This document shows positions 9,990 through 17,751 of a stretch of DNA of 39,759 nucleotides, piece by piece. The position numbers were made by a program, and so were the translations under genes. Position 1 is the first letter of the stretch. The number at the start of each line of letters is the position of its first letter. The stretch comes from Bacteroidota bacterium (GTDB lineage Bacteria > Bacteroidota > Bacteroidia > Bacteroidales > VadinHA17), in assembly GCA_018262715.1 (NCBI GenBank), contig JADFDS010000011.1:1-39759 (forward strand), in the 5' to 3' direction. The notes under the pieces were generated by a model. That model had not been told where the DNA came from, did not search any database, and saw only the letters and a list, made by a program, of their open reading frames with translations.

Positions 9990-10217
9990 TCAGCGACACT
10001 CCCAGTAGGTTGTTACCCCACTTACAGTGGAGGGAGGGATTGCCTTAATGCTTATCAGTTCCTGTCCGCAGTATTCAGCCTCGGTACCCCAGGCAATAGC
10101 ATTGCCGTTCTCATAAGAGACCGTACGGCATACCTGGCATCCGTCACCCAGGATTTCGCAGGAATTGAATGAACAGGTGATTATAAGACAAGCGGAAGCG
10201 TAAAGTAATTTTTTCAT
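9990..10217 (-). CDS. small Cys-rich putative lipoprotein
   Basis: The start at 10217 gives a 75-residue protein with signal sequence MKKLLYASACLIITCSFNSC; the Cys of FNSC is the likely lipidation site. The mature part of about 56 residues carries further Cys in GDGCQVCRTVSY, EYCGQEL and the C-terminal WECR. This pattern could make two disulfides or bind a metal or a thiol, but I do not recognise a characterised family. An in-frame ATG 36 bp upstream would add residues that spoil the signal sequence. It stands alone, on the strand opposite the next gene, with its own candidate -7 element. It is probably a real gene because the lipoprotein signal and the Cys spacing are well formed. Confidence 0.72.
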   Translation of the reverse strand: MKKLLYASACLIITCSFNSCEILGDGCQVCRTVSYENGNAIAWGTEAEYCGQELISIKAIPPSTVSGVTTYWECR

Positions 10218-10240
10218 GGCTGACATTTCTGAATTAACGG

Positions 10241-10248
10241 CAAAGGTA
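10241..10248 (-). promoter_or_regulatory. Bacteroidota-type -7 element for the small lipoprotein
   Basis: On the minus strand this reads TACCTTTG, an exact TAnnTTTG, 23 bp before the ATG at 10217. The -33 position (CATG) is a poor match. Confidence 0.38.
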
Positions 10249-10334
10249 AGCAATTAGTATGGCAGGCCATGTGCAGCATTTTTCATAAATTGGAGTCATT
10301 ATTCTGAAAACAGAAAACCTAAAACGTTCATATT

Positions 10335-10760
10335 ATGGAAGAGAATGCCGCATCACCCACAGTGGTGACAGTTGAAGAGAACAGGATGAAGAAGCATGTC
10401 AATATTGCTGGTATACTGCAGATAGTTTTCGGCTCATTCCTTGTTCTTGGCGCACTGACAATTGCAGTCCTGTTCGGATTCATTGACCAGTTTGTTGATG
10501 ATCCTACAGCCATTAAGGTCCTCGGAATAATCTCAACCCCGCTGGTTGTCCTGATGTTGCTTTTCGGCGGAGGAATGATTGCCGGCGGCATCGGCCTCTT
10601 CTACTGCAAGCCGTGGGCCAGGATACTGACACTGGTATTGGGGGCCATGGGCCTGCTCAACGTACCCATCGGCACCCTCAAGGGAGTCTACATCATATGG
10701 GTCCTTGTTCAGTCGGAGACTATTTCCCTCTTCGAAAAGGGGTGTCCCGGAAAGGTCTGA
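10335..10760 (+). CDS. small integral membrane protein of unknown function
   Basis: This is a 141-residue protein with a charged N-terminus (MEENAASPTVVTVEENRMKKH) and three to four hydrophobic segments: near residues 22-48 (VNIAGILQIVFGSFLVLGAL), 62-85 (a Gly-rich GGGMIAGGIGLFY end) and 92-120. The hallmark is YCKPWARILTLVLGAMGLLNVPIGTLKGVYIIWVL split over the last segments, a pattern seen in small uncharacterised membrane proteins of many phyla. I cannot assign a function. An internal Met at residue 18 is an alternative start. The stop codon TGA (10758-10760) lies inside the first unit of a tandem repeat, so the C-terminus is set by repeat DNA. Confidence 0.75.
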   Translation: MEENAASPTVVTVEENRMKKHVNIAGILQIVFGSFLVLGALTIAVLFGFIDQFVDDPTAIKVLGIISTPLVVLMLLFGGGMIAGGIGLFYCKPWARILTLVLGAMGLLNVPIGTLKGVYIIWVLVQSETISLFEKGCPGKV

Positions 10761-10827
10761 AGGTCTGAGGTCTGAAGGTCTGAGGTCTGAAGGTCTGAGG
10801 TCTGAAGGTCTGAGGTCTGAAGGTCTC
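10752..10827. repeat. 15-bp tandem repeat of alternating 8- and 7-base units
   Basis: The tract reads AAGGTCTG, then alternates AAGGTCTG and AGGTCTG through four full 15-bp periods, and ends with AAGGTCTC. Copies are perfect apart from the last base. It starts inside the 3' end of the preceding gene and supplies its stop codon. Downstream follows a perfect 10-bp palindrome, GTGCCGGCAC (10831-10840). The lack of divergence suggests recent expansion or active turnover. Confidence 0.9.
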
Positions 10828-10910
10828 AGGGTGCCGGCACGGCGGGTACGGGAGTTTCTTTCATCAAGCATAACACCCGTGGGAGTCAGGTTCGACACTG
10901 CGGGTCTTAA

Positions 10911-10941
10911 TCTGAAATGGCATACAAAATGATTATTTTTG
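10911..10941 (+). promoter_or_regulatory. promoter of ettA
   Basis: TCTG (10911-10914, three of four matches to the -33 TTTG) is followed after exactly 19 bp by TATTTTTG (10934-10941), a full match to the -7 TAnnTTTG element. The ettA ATG is 19 bp further on, giving a short leader. Confidence 0.5.
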
Positions 10942-10959
10942 TCGTCTAACCAAATTGCC

Positions 10960-12642
10960 ATGGCAGACGACAAGAAGATCATTTTTTCAATGTACAGGGT
11001 CAGCAAGAGCTACCCTCCCCATAAGCAGGTAATCAAGGACATATCACTCTCATTTTTTCTCGGAGCGAAGATCGGCATTATCGGTCTGAACGGCTCCGGC
11101 AAATCCACTCTGCTCAGGATCATAGCAGGTCTTGAGAAGGAGTACCAGGGAGAGGTTGTGTTTTCTCCCGGTTATACGGTGGGGCATCTGCCGCAGGATC
11201 CGCTGATGGATGAAAGCCGGACGGTACGTGAGATAGTGGAGGAGGGTGCCGCAGAGGTTGTCTCGGTGCTCAGGGAGTACGAGGAGATCAATCTCCGCTT
11301 CGGTGAGCCCGAGGTATATGAGAATCCTGATGTCATGGAGAAGCTGATGGCCAGGCAGGCGGTACTTCAGGAGAAGATCGACGCACTTGACGGCTGGAAT
11401 CTTGAGCATAAGCTCGAAAGAGCGATGGATGCCCTTAACTGTCCCGAGCCATCGACTCCCGTCAACATTCTTTCCGGAGGCGAGCGGCGCCGTGTGGCCC
11501 TATGCCGCCTGCTGCTGCTGGAGCCTGACGTGCTGCTGCTTGACGAGCCCACCAACCACCTCGACGCGGAGAGCGTACAGTGGCTTGAGACCCACCTCAG
11601 GCAGTACAAGGGTACAGTCATCTGCATCACACATGACCGGTACTTCCTTGACAATGTTGCGGGCTGGATACTGGAGCTCGACCGCGGCGAAGGAATTCCA
11701 TGGAAAGGCAATTACACCTCATGGCTTGAGCAGAAGGCAAAACGGCTGGAGCTGGAGGAGAAGGGCAGTACCAAGAGGCGCAAGACACTGGAGCGGGAGC
11801 TTGAGTGGGTGCGCATGTCACCCAAGGCAAGGCACGCCAAGTCCAAAGCCCGTCTGAGTGCATATGAGAACCTCCTTAACCAGGATGTGAAACAGAAGGA
11901 GGAGAAGCTCGAGATATTCATCCCCAATGGTCCGAGACTTGGTGACAAGGTGATAACAGCACGAGGCGTCACCAAGGCCTTCGGTGAGAAAATCCTGTTT
12001 GAAGACCTTGATTTCAGCCTTCCACCCAACGGAATCGTAGGAGTAATCGGCCCCAATGGCGCAGGCAAGACCACTCTTTTCCGGATGATCATGGGTCAGG
12101 AGACCACTGACAGGGGCACATTTGAGGTTGGAGGAACGGTTACCCTGGGTTATGTTGACCAGGCTCATGCCGCCATTGATCCGAAAAAGAGCGTTTATGA
12201 AGTTATCTCCGGCGGCCAGGATGAGATTCTGGTTGGCAACAGGCCTGTTAATTCAAGAGCCTATGCTGCCCGGTTCAACTTCACCGGTGCCGACCAGGAG
12301 AAGAAGTGCGGCGTTCTCTCCGGCGGAGAGCGCAACAGGCTCCACCTCGCGCTGACGCTGAAGAGCGGTGCCAACGTGCTGCTCCTTGACGAGCCTACCA
12401 ATGACATTGACGTGAACACACTCAGGGCACTGGAAGAGGGTCTTGATAATTTTGCCGGCTGCGCCGTTATAATCTCCCATGACCGCTGGTTCCTTGACCG
12501 TGTTGCAACACATATCCTCGCCTTCGAAGGTGATTCAGAAGTGGTCTGGTTTGAGGGCAGTTTCTCGGAGTATGATGAAAACCTCAGGAGACGAACCGGT
12601 AATGCCGGTCCGGTAAGATTCAGGTATAAGAAGCTTTCCTGA
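10960..12642 (+). CDS. ettA: ABC-F translation factor EttA (energy-dependent translational throttle)
   Basis: This 560-residue cytoplasmic ATPase binds the ribosomal E site and gates the first elongation step according to ATP/ADP level. It has two ABC cassettes with no membrane part: Walker A GLNGSGKST and signature LSGGERRR with LLLDEPTNHLD in the first, and GPNGAGKTT, LSGGERNR and LLLDEPTNDID in the second. Between them, ELEWVRMSPKARHAKSKARL is the conserved P-site tRNA interaction motif that marks EttA among ABC-F proteins. I chose the ATG at 10960 (MADDKKIIFSMYRVSK), which matches the usual EttA start; an upstream TTG adds seven residues inside the leader. The antibiotic-resistance ABC-F members have a longer linker and are unlikely. 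Confidence 0.96.
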   Translation: MADDKKIIFSMYRVSKSYPPHKQVIKDISLSFFLGAKIGIIGLNGSGKSTLLRIIAGLEKEYQGEVVFSPGYTVGHLPQDPLMDESRTVREIVEEGAAEVVSVLREYEEINLRFGEPEVYENPDVMEKLMARQAVLQEKIDALDGWNLEHKLERAMDALNCPEPSTPVNILSGGERRRVALCRLLLLEPDVLLLDEPTNHLDAESVQWLETHLRQYKGTVICITHDRYFLDNVAGWILELDRGEGIPWKGNYTSWLEQKAKRLELEEKGSTKRRKTLERELEWVRMSPKARHAKSKARLSAYENLLNQDVKQKEEKLEIFIPNGPRLGDKVITARGVTKAFGEKILFEDLDFSLPPNGIVGVIGPNGAGKTTLFRMIMGQETTDRGTFEVGGTVTLGYVDQAHAAIDPKKSVYEVISGGQDEILVGNRPVNSRAYAARFNFTGADQEKKCGVLSGGERNRLHLALTLKSGANVLLLDEPTNDIDVNTLRALEEGLDNFAGCAVIISHDRWFLDRVATHILAFEGDSEVVWFEGSFSEYDENLRRRTGNAGPVRFRYKKLS

Positions 12643-12795
12643 ACACTTTTCCTGTTCGCAGGTATCATAAAAATCATTTTAGAATTGCTGTTAGTTTTAA
12701 AACAGTAATTTCGTTGGTCAGCGTATGAGCAGTTACGGAATTCACGTCTCTGCTGCTGATCCGAACCTGAACAAACAGCAAATCAATACTATAGC

Positions 12796-15033
12796 ATGGC
12801 AACACGCAGGCAATTCATCAGGATCTCAGCGATGGGAGCGGGAGCTGTCATGGCCGGTGCCGCCGGACTGCGGCTCCTTGCCTCGGAGATCACTGACGGC
12901 CGGAAGGCCTCCTATGTTGCCCTGACCGGCCGCACCCCCACATACTGCGAGGTATGTTTCTGGAAGTGTGCAGGATGGGTATACAGGGACGATAAGGGAT
13001 CAATTCAGAAGATTATCGGGAACAGTGAAGACCTCAACTGCAACGGCCGTCTCTGTCCGCGCGGCACCGGCGGAGTGGGCATGTACCACGACGAGGACCG
13101 TCTGCGCAAACCCCTGATACGCACAGAAGAGCGCGGCATGCAGAGCTTCCGCGAAGCTACATGGGAAGAGGCGTTTGACTACATAGCCGAAAAGATAAAG
13201 GTGATCTCTGCAGAGCATGGACCGGAATGCATCGCACTCTTCACCCACGGTTCGGGAGGGAAATATTTCTCAACCCTTCTTCGTGCCCTCGGTTCGCCAC
13301 ATATTGCAGCGCCATCCTACGCACAGTGCCGCGGTCCGCGCGAAGTGGCCTTCCAGACAACCTTCGGAGAAGCGCTTGACAGCCCCGAGCCTCTTGATAT
13401 CCGTGATACCAGGTGTCTTGTCCTGATCGGAAGTCATCTCGGCGAGAATATGCATAACGGACAGGTCCAGGAGATGTCTGACGCCATAGACAAGGGAGCA
13501 ACAATCATAACCGTTGACCCCCGGTTCTCCACTGCTGCCGGCAAGTCAAAATACTGGCTGCCGATAAAACCGGCAACCGACCTTGCCCTTCTGCTGGCAT
13601 GGATTAACGTAATCATCACTGAGGAGCTGTATGACAAGCCTTATGTTGAGAAATATACCTACGGTTTTGAATACCTTAAGGAGCATGTTAAGAACATGAC
13701 CCCTGAATGGGCTTACGGCATAACAACAATTGATCCGACGGTCATACGTGAGACTGCCCGTGAAATGGCCAACGCCTCACCTGCAGTGATAGTCCACCCG
13801 GGCCGTCATGTCACCTGGTACGGTGATGACACGCAGCGACTGAGGGCTGTGGCAATTCTCAATGCACTGCTGGGCTCATGGGGGCGGAGGGGCGGCTTCT
13901 TCCGCACCGAAACCTTCGAGCTGCCCGAGCCGCCTCATCCTGCCTATCCCACCCCAAAGAGAACCTGGAGGACTGAGTTTCCCGATCTGTACAAGCTTGC
14001 TGACACGGTACTTGCCAACGGCGTATGCGACGCCACGGTGCCTGATCCGAGCCGCAACTGCAAATTCCAGGGATGGATAGTCAACGGCACAAACCTGATG
14101 GAGACCCTTCCCAACCAGGCCAATACCCTCAAGGCCATCCAGGAGCTGCAGCTGCTGGTGGTGATAGATACAATGCCCATGGAAATAACAGGCTGGGCTG
14201 ATGTTGTTCTTCCCGAGTGCACCTACCTCGAGAGATATGATGACCTGAGGGTCGGACCGCACCGCAAACCGCAGATCGCCCTCAGGGCACCTGCTGCCAA
14301 ACCCATGCACGACACAAAGCCGGCATTTTATATGGCCAGGGAGCTTGCAAAAAGACTGGGGGTGATTGAATATTTCCCGTTTGAGAAGATGGAAGATCAG
14401 CTTGACTGGCAGCTGAAACAGGTGGGAAGCAGTCTTGAGGAGATGAAGAAGATCGGAGTCAAAACCTTTGACCGCACTGCTGATAACCTCTTCTTCTATC
14501 CTGATGAGGACGTGGAATTCTATACTGCCACCGGGAAAATAGAGCTCTACTCAACCGCGCTGGAAGGAGCCGGGTTCGACCCGATGCCAAAGTATACAGC
14601 TCATGAGGAGCCGCCGGCCGGATATTACCGGCTCAATTACGGCAGGGCCCCTATGCATACCTTCAGCCGCACTGCAAATAACCCGAACCTGACTGACCTG
14701 ATGGATGAAAACAGCGTATGGGTTAATCCGCGTGTTGCAAAAGAGTGGGGACTGAGCACCGGACAGTATGTTCACCTGGTAAACCAGGACGGAAAGAGGT
14801 CTGAGTTCCCGATTAAGGTCAGGGTGACCGAACGGATCCGGTGGGACTCGGTATACATGGTTCACGGATTCGGGCACCAGGAGAAAAAGCTGCGACGGTC
14901 TTACGGAAAGGGGGCCAGTGACACAAACCTCATCACAAAGGTGCTTGTCGATCCCGTAATGGGAGGTACAGGCATGCGCGGCAACTTCGTGACCTTTATT
15001 ACTGACCTGGCAGGAGAGGAGGTGGTGTCATGA
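12796..15033 (+). CDS. molybdopterin oxidoreductase, polysulfide/thiosulfate reductase catalytic subunit type
   Basis: This 745-residue protein is the catalytic subunit of a periplasm-facing complex-iron-sulfur molybdoenzyme. The N-terminus carries a Tat signal (TRRQFIRISAMGAGAVMAGA). Cys51, Cys54, Cys58 and Cys87 (CEVCFWKC and RLCPRG) fit the [4Fe-4S] cluster next to the molybdopterin. Cys178 in SYAQCRGPRE is the likely Mo ligand, by position and because PsrA/PhsA enzymes use Cys. Length is close to PsrA/PhsA. The operon partners, a four-cluster ferredoxin subunit and an NrfD anchor, are those of polysulfide and thiosulfate reductases. Respiratory arsenate or tetrathionate reductases share the same build, so the substrate is not proven. 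The downstream YeeE and rhodanese-like genes favour a sulfur substrate. The start codon of the next gene overlaps this stop by 4 bp. Confidence 0.9.
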   Translation: MATRRQFIRISAMGAGAVMAGAAGLRLLASEITDGRKASYVALTGRTPTYCEVCFWKCAGWVYRDDKGSIQKIIGNSEDLNCNGRLCPRGTGGVGMYHDEDRLRKPLIRTEERGMQSFREATWEEAFDYIAEKIKVISAEHGPECIALFTHGSGGKYFSTLLRALGSPHIAAPSYAQCRGPREVAFQTTFGEALDSPEPLDIRDTRCLVLIGSHLGENMHNGQVQEMSDAIDKGATIITVDPRFSTAAGKSKYWLPIKPATDLALLLAWINVIITEELYDKPYVEKYTYGFEYLKEHVKNMTPEWAYGITTIDPTVIRETAREMANASPAVIVHPGRHVTWYGDDTQRLRAVAILNALLGSWGRRGGFFRTETFELPEPPHPAYPTPKRTWRTEFPDLYKLADTVLANGVCDATVPDPSRNCKFQGWIVNGTNLMETLPNQANTLKAIQELQLLVVIDTMPMEITGWADVVLPECTYLERYDDLRVGPHRKPQIALRAPAAKPMHDTKPAFYMARELAKRLGVIEYFPFEKMEDQLDWQLKQVGSSLEEMKKIGVKTFDRTADNLFFYPDEDVEFYTATGKIELYSTALEGAGFDPMPKYTAHEEPPAGYYRLNYGRAPMHTFSRTANNPNLTDLMDENSVWVNPRVAKEWGLSTGQYVHLVNQDGKRSEFPIKVRVTERIRWDSVYMVHGFGHQEKKLRRSYGKGASDTNLITKVLVDPVMGGTGMRGNFVTFITDLAGEEVVS

Positions 15034-15563
15034 GATACGCAATGGCTGTCGATACCAAAAAGTGTGTCGGATGCAGTGACTGTGTCGTTGCATGCCAGAC
15101 CGAGAACAATGTGCCGATCGGATACTGCCGTGACTGGGTGGTGGAAGTGATGGACGGCACCTACCCGCAGCTGGAGATTGAGCTTCGTTCAGAGAGGTGC
15201 AATCACTGCGAGAATGCCCCATGTGTGAGGTGCTGCCCCACGGGTGCAAGTCATATAGTCGACGGGGGGATCGTACTGGTCAAACCGAACAAATGCATTG
15301 GGTGCGGAGCGTGTATTGCTTCATGTCCCTATGACGCCCGTTACCCTCATCCAAAGGGTTATGTTGACAAATGCACCTTCTGCGTTCACAGGGTCAGCCA
15401 GGGGATGAAACCGGCATGCGTGTCGGTATGCCCGACCAAGTGCATGTACTTCGGTGACCTCGATGATCCAAACAGCGATGTGAGTATGGTGCTTAAAAAG
15501 CGCAAGTACAAGACCCTCATACCCGAGGCAGGAACGAAACCACATCTCTATTTCCTAATCTGA
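15030..15563 (+). CDS. four-cluster [4Fe-4S] ferredoxin subunit of the Psr-like complex
   Basis: This 177-residue subunit passes electrons between the membrane anchor and the Mo subunit. It has the typical four Cys groups: Cys12/15/18/22 (CVGCSDCVVAC), Cys57/60/65/69 (CNHCENAPCVRCC), Cys89/92/95/99 (CIGCGACIASC) and Cys115/118/130/134 (CTFC and CVSVC). This is the PsrB/PhsB/DmsB/NrfC pattern. Extra Cys at 33, 68 and 138 are not needed for the four clusters. There is no signal peptide, so it is presumably co-exported with the Tat subunit, as in relatives. It overlaps the preceding stop (ATGA), which implies translational coupling, and the anchor gene follows after 7 bp. Confidence 0.93.
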   Translation: MRYAMAVDTKKCVGCSDCVVACQTENNVPIGYCRDWVVEVMDGTYPQLEIELRSERCNHCENAPCVRCCPTGASHIVDGGIVLVKPNKCIGCGACIASCPYDARYPHPKGYVDKCTFCVHRVSQGMKPACVSVCPTKCMYFGDLDDPNSDVSMVLKKRKYKTLIPEAGTKPHLYFLI

Positions 15564-15570
15564 CCGGACC

Positions 15571-16512
15571 ATGAACGAAGAACTTATCATAAGCGGAAGG
15601 GAGAACCTGATGGTTGACCCTCAACTGCATATCTGGCACTGGCCGATACCTCTGTACCTTTTTCTCGGAGGGCTTGCTGCCGGTGTGCTCTTCTTTGCGG
15701 CTCTCTACTACCTGATGGGCAAGGAGAACGAATACCGCTCGGCAGTGCGCCGGGTGCCCTTCCTTGCCCCGATAGCCCTGGTGCTTGGCCTGGCCGCACT
15801 CTTCTATGACCTGCGTCACAAGGCATTCTTCTGGCAGCTCTATACCACAATAAGGCTTGAATCTCCCATGTCATGGGGCGCCTGGACACTGCTGGTGATA
15901 ACCACCGCATCATTCATCTGGTGCGCGCTTCACATCAGGGAGTTTTTCCCTGGATGGGACTGGAAGTACAACTGGCTCAAGGACCTGGAAGTCTTCTTCA
16001 ACAAGTATAAGAAGCAGCTTGCCTGGGTGATACTGATCTTTGCAATCATCACCGGAGTGTATACCGGGATACTGCTTTCGGCATTCAATGCCAGGCCGCT
16101 GTGGAACACCTCGGTGCTCGGACCTCTATTCCTGGCATCTGGACTTTCGGCCGGTGCAGCAGCAATAGTACTGATGTCCAAAAACAGGGAAGAAAGGCTG
16201 CTGTTCACAAAGATAGACCTGATAATACTCGGGGTGGAGCTTTTCCTGATAGTTCACATGTTCATGGGTTTCCTGGCAAGCACCCAGGTTCAGATAGAGG
16301 CAGCTGAGCTCTTCCTCGGCGGGCCTTATACGATGGTATTCTGGATCTTTGTGGTGATACTGGGGATAATCATTCCCGGTGTCCTTGACCTGATGGAACT
16401 CCGCGGAAAAAACATCCCTGCGGTGATTCCGGGCGTACTGGTACTGCTGGGAAGTTTTATGTTCAGGTTCATATTTGTCTTCGCCGGCCAGGTGAGCCGC
16501 TGGTTATACTGA
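15571..16512 (+). CDS. NrfD/PsrC-type quinol-interacting membrane anchor
   Basis: This 313-residue inner-membrane protein should anchor the complex and exchange electrons with menaquinol. After a short soluble start, HIWHWPIPLYLFLGGLAAG is the NrfD/PsrC first-helix signature; seven further hydrophobic segments follow, giving eight in all, as in PsrC. Conserved small or polar positions such as SPMSWGAWTLL (third helix) and FNARPLWNTSVLGPLFLASG (after the fifth) match the family. No haem ligands are evident, as expected for NrfD types. It sits directly behind the ferredoxin subunit and 22 bp ahead of the first YeeE-like gene. Confidence 0.92.
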   Translation: MNEELIISGRENLMVDPQLHIWHWPIPLYLFLGGLAAGVLFFAALYYLMGKENEYRSAVRRVPFLAPIALVLGLAALFYDLRHKAFFWQLYTTIRLESPMSWGAWTLLVITTASFIWCALHIREFFPGWDWKYNWLKDLEVFFNKYKKQLAWVILIFAIITGVYTGILLSAFNARPLWNTSVLGPLFLASGLSAGAAAIVLMSKNREERLLFTKIDLIILGVELFLIVHMFMGFLASTQVQIEAAELFLGGPYTMVFWIFVVILGIIIPGVLDLMELRGKNIPAVIPGVLVLLGSFMFRFIFVFAGQVSRWLY

Positions 16513-16534
16513 TCACAATAAAATTCAACATAAA

Positions 16535-17071
16535 ATGAGCAACAATACAACAAATGAGAGGAGCAGGAGGTACCTGAACCCTTACCTGGGCGGGGTGCTG
16601 CTTGGCCTCGTACTGCTTGCTGCCAACTTTGTCTCGGGCAGGGGTCTGGGGGCCAGCGGCGCCGTTAAAAGCGTCGTTGCAACGACCATTGAGGCAGTTG
16701 ACAGGAATGCATCGGAAACAATGCCCTTTATGAAGGAGTATGCCGGATCACACAGCGGCAGCCCGATGAAGTCATGGCTGGTTTTCCAGATGCTGGGTGT
16801 CATTGTCGGAGGATTCCTCTCCGGCGCTGTGGCCGGAAGGCTGAAGCTGAAAGTGGAACATTCGCCGAAAATCACTTCCCGCCGCAGACTGATATTCGCA
16901 CTGGCAGGAGGTATACTGTTCGGTTTTGGCTCGCAGCTTGGCCGGGGTTGCACCAGCGGCTCTGCCCTCAGCGGAATGGGCGTTCTCTCGCTGGGAGGAT
17001 TCGTAACAATGATGGCTATCTTCGGAACAGCCTTCGCTCTGGCATATTTCTTCAGGAGAAACTGGATTTAA
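16535..17071 (+). CDS. YeeE/YedE-family sulfur transporter, first half protein
   Basis: This 178-residue membrane protein has about four hydrophobic segments. Its key motif, GSQLGRGCTSGSALSGMG, has Cys139 in the re-entrant position that in YeeE (TsuA) thiosulfate transporters hands the ion through the membrane by hydrogen bonding to Cys. Full YeeE proteins have two such halves in one chain of about 330-350 residues; here the halves are two genes. A long polar segment (about residues 52-80) lies after the first hydrophobic stretch. Being behind a polysulfide/thiosulfate-type reductase, it may bring thiosulfate or another reduced sulfur species into the cell or return it. Substrate and direction are inferred. 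Confidence 0.88.
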   Translation: MSNNTTNERSRRYLNPYLGGVLLGLVLLAANFVSGRGLGASGAVKSVVATTIEAVDRNASETMPFMKEYAGSHSGSPMKSWLVFQMLGVIVGGFLSGAVAGRLKLKVEHSPKITSRRRLIFALAGGILFGFGSQLGRGCTSGSALSGMGVLSLGGFVTMMAIFGTAFALAYFFRRNWI

Positions 17072-17073
17072 TG

Positions 17074-17081
17074 AAAGGAGG
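17074..17081 (+). promoter_or_regulatory. strong Shine-Dalgarno before the second YeeE-like gene
   Basis: AAAGGAGG is 6 bp before the ATG at 17088 and decides that start. Such a strong site stands out here, since nearly all other genes in the window lack a recognisable Shine-Dalgarno sequence. Confidence 0.6.
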
Positions 17082-17087
17082 AAATCA

Positions 17088-17678
17088 ATGGGACCACTGG
17101 CACCAAATGGAATAATATCGGAGAACACCAACTTTCTCCTGGCATTCTTTATAGGCATAGCATTCGGATGGGTGCTCGAGAGCTCCGGCTTTTCATCGAG
17201 CCGCAAGCTCGCCGGCATCTTCTACGGCTATGACACCGTCGTTCTGAAGGTCTTCTTCACCGGGGCCATAACATGCATGCTTGGATTGCTCTTCATGAGC
17301 CTGTTCGGATGGGTTGACCTCGATCTGATATATGTTAACCCGACGTATCTCACTTCTGCCATTATTGGCGGAGTGGTGATGGGTGCAGGCTTCATCATGG
17401 GCGGGTTCTGCCCGGGCACCAGCTTCTGCGGCGCTGCTATAGGCAAGATTGACGGGATGGTGTTTGTTGCAGGACTCTTCATTGGGGTTTACGGATTTGC
17501 ATTCACATATCCCCTTTGGGAGAAGATGTATATGGCCAGATACCTTGGCGAACCAAAGGTGAGTGAAAAACTTGGCATGTCTGACGGGCTCTTCGGGCTG
17601 CTGCTTATTATTGCTGCTATTGGCATGTTCGCTGTGGCCGAGTGGGCTGAAAGGAAATTCCCGAGGGAGGAGTACTGA
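17088..17678 (+). CDS. YeeE/YedE-family sulfur transporter, second half protein
   Basis: This 196-residue membrane protein has five or so hydrophobic segments. It begins FLLAFFIGIAFGWVLESSGFSSS and carries the hallmark GGFCPGTSFCGAAIGKIDG with Cys108 and Cys114; Cys63 lies in an earlier membrane segment. Together with the preceding gene it would rebuild the two-fold symmetric YeeE fold, with Cys residues lining the path. The gene starts 16 bp behind its partner and has a strong ribosome binding site, which may help balance subunit amounts. A homodimer of each half is a possible alternative to a heterodimer. Confidence 0.88.
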   Translation: MGPLAPNGIISENTNFLLAFFIGIAFGWVLESSGFSSSRKLAGIFYGYDTVVLKVFFTGAITCMLGLLFMSLFGWVDLDLIYVNPTYLTSAIIGGVVMGAGFIMGGFCPGTSFCGAAIGKIDGMVFVAGLFIGVYGFAFTYPLWEKMYMARYLGEPKVSEKLGMSDGLFGLLLIIAAIGMFAVAEWAERKFPREEY

Positions 17679-17751
17679 TTGCCGGGGGCGTGGAGAATAA
17701 ACCCTGCGCCGGATATTTTGGTTATATTGTAACAACAAAAAAATCAACAGG

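Noticed and set aside
10848-10885. Inverted repeat ACGGG ... CCCGT before ettA
   Set aside because: Only 5 bp of stem with a loop of nearly 30 bases; expected by chance.
10533-11006. Frames through the tandem repeat giving repeated RPSDL or SEGLR peptides
   Set aside because: The peptide repeats come only from the 15-bp DNA repeat staying in frame; there is no start signal and they overlap real genes.
12643-12665. Small hairpin GAACA ... TGTTC after ettA as a terminator
   Set aside because: A 5-bp A/T-rich stem with no T-run is not convincing.
12643-12795. Promoter ATTG-N18-TAATTTCG before the Psr-like operon
   Set aside because: One mismatch in each element and short spacing; plausible but too weak to list as a feature.
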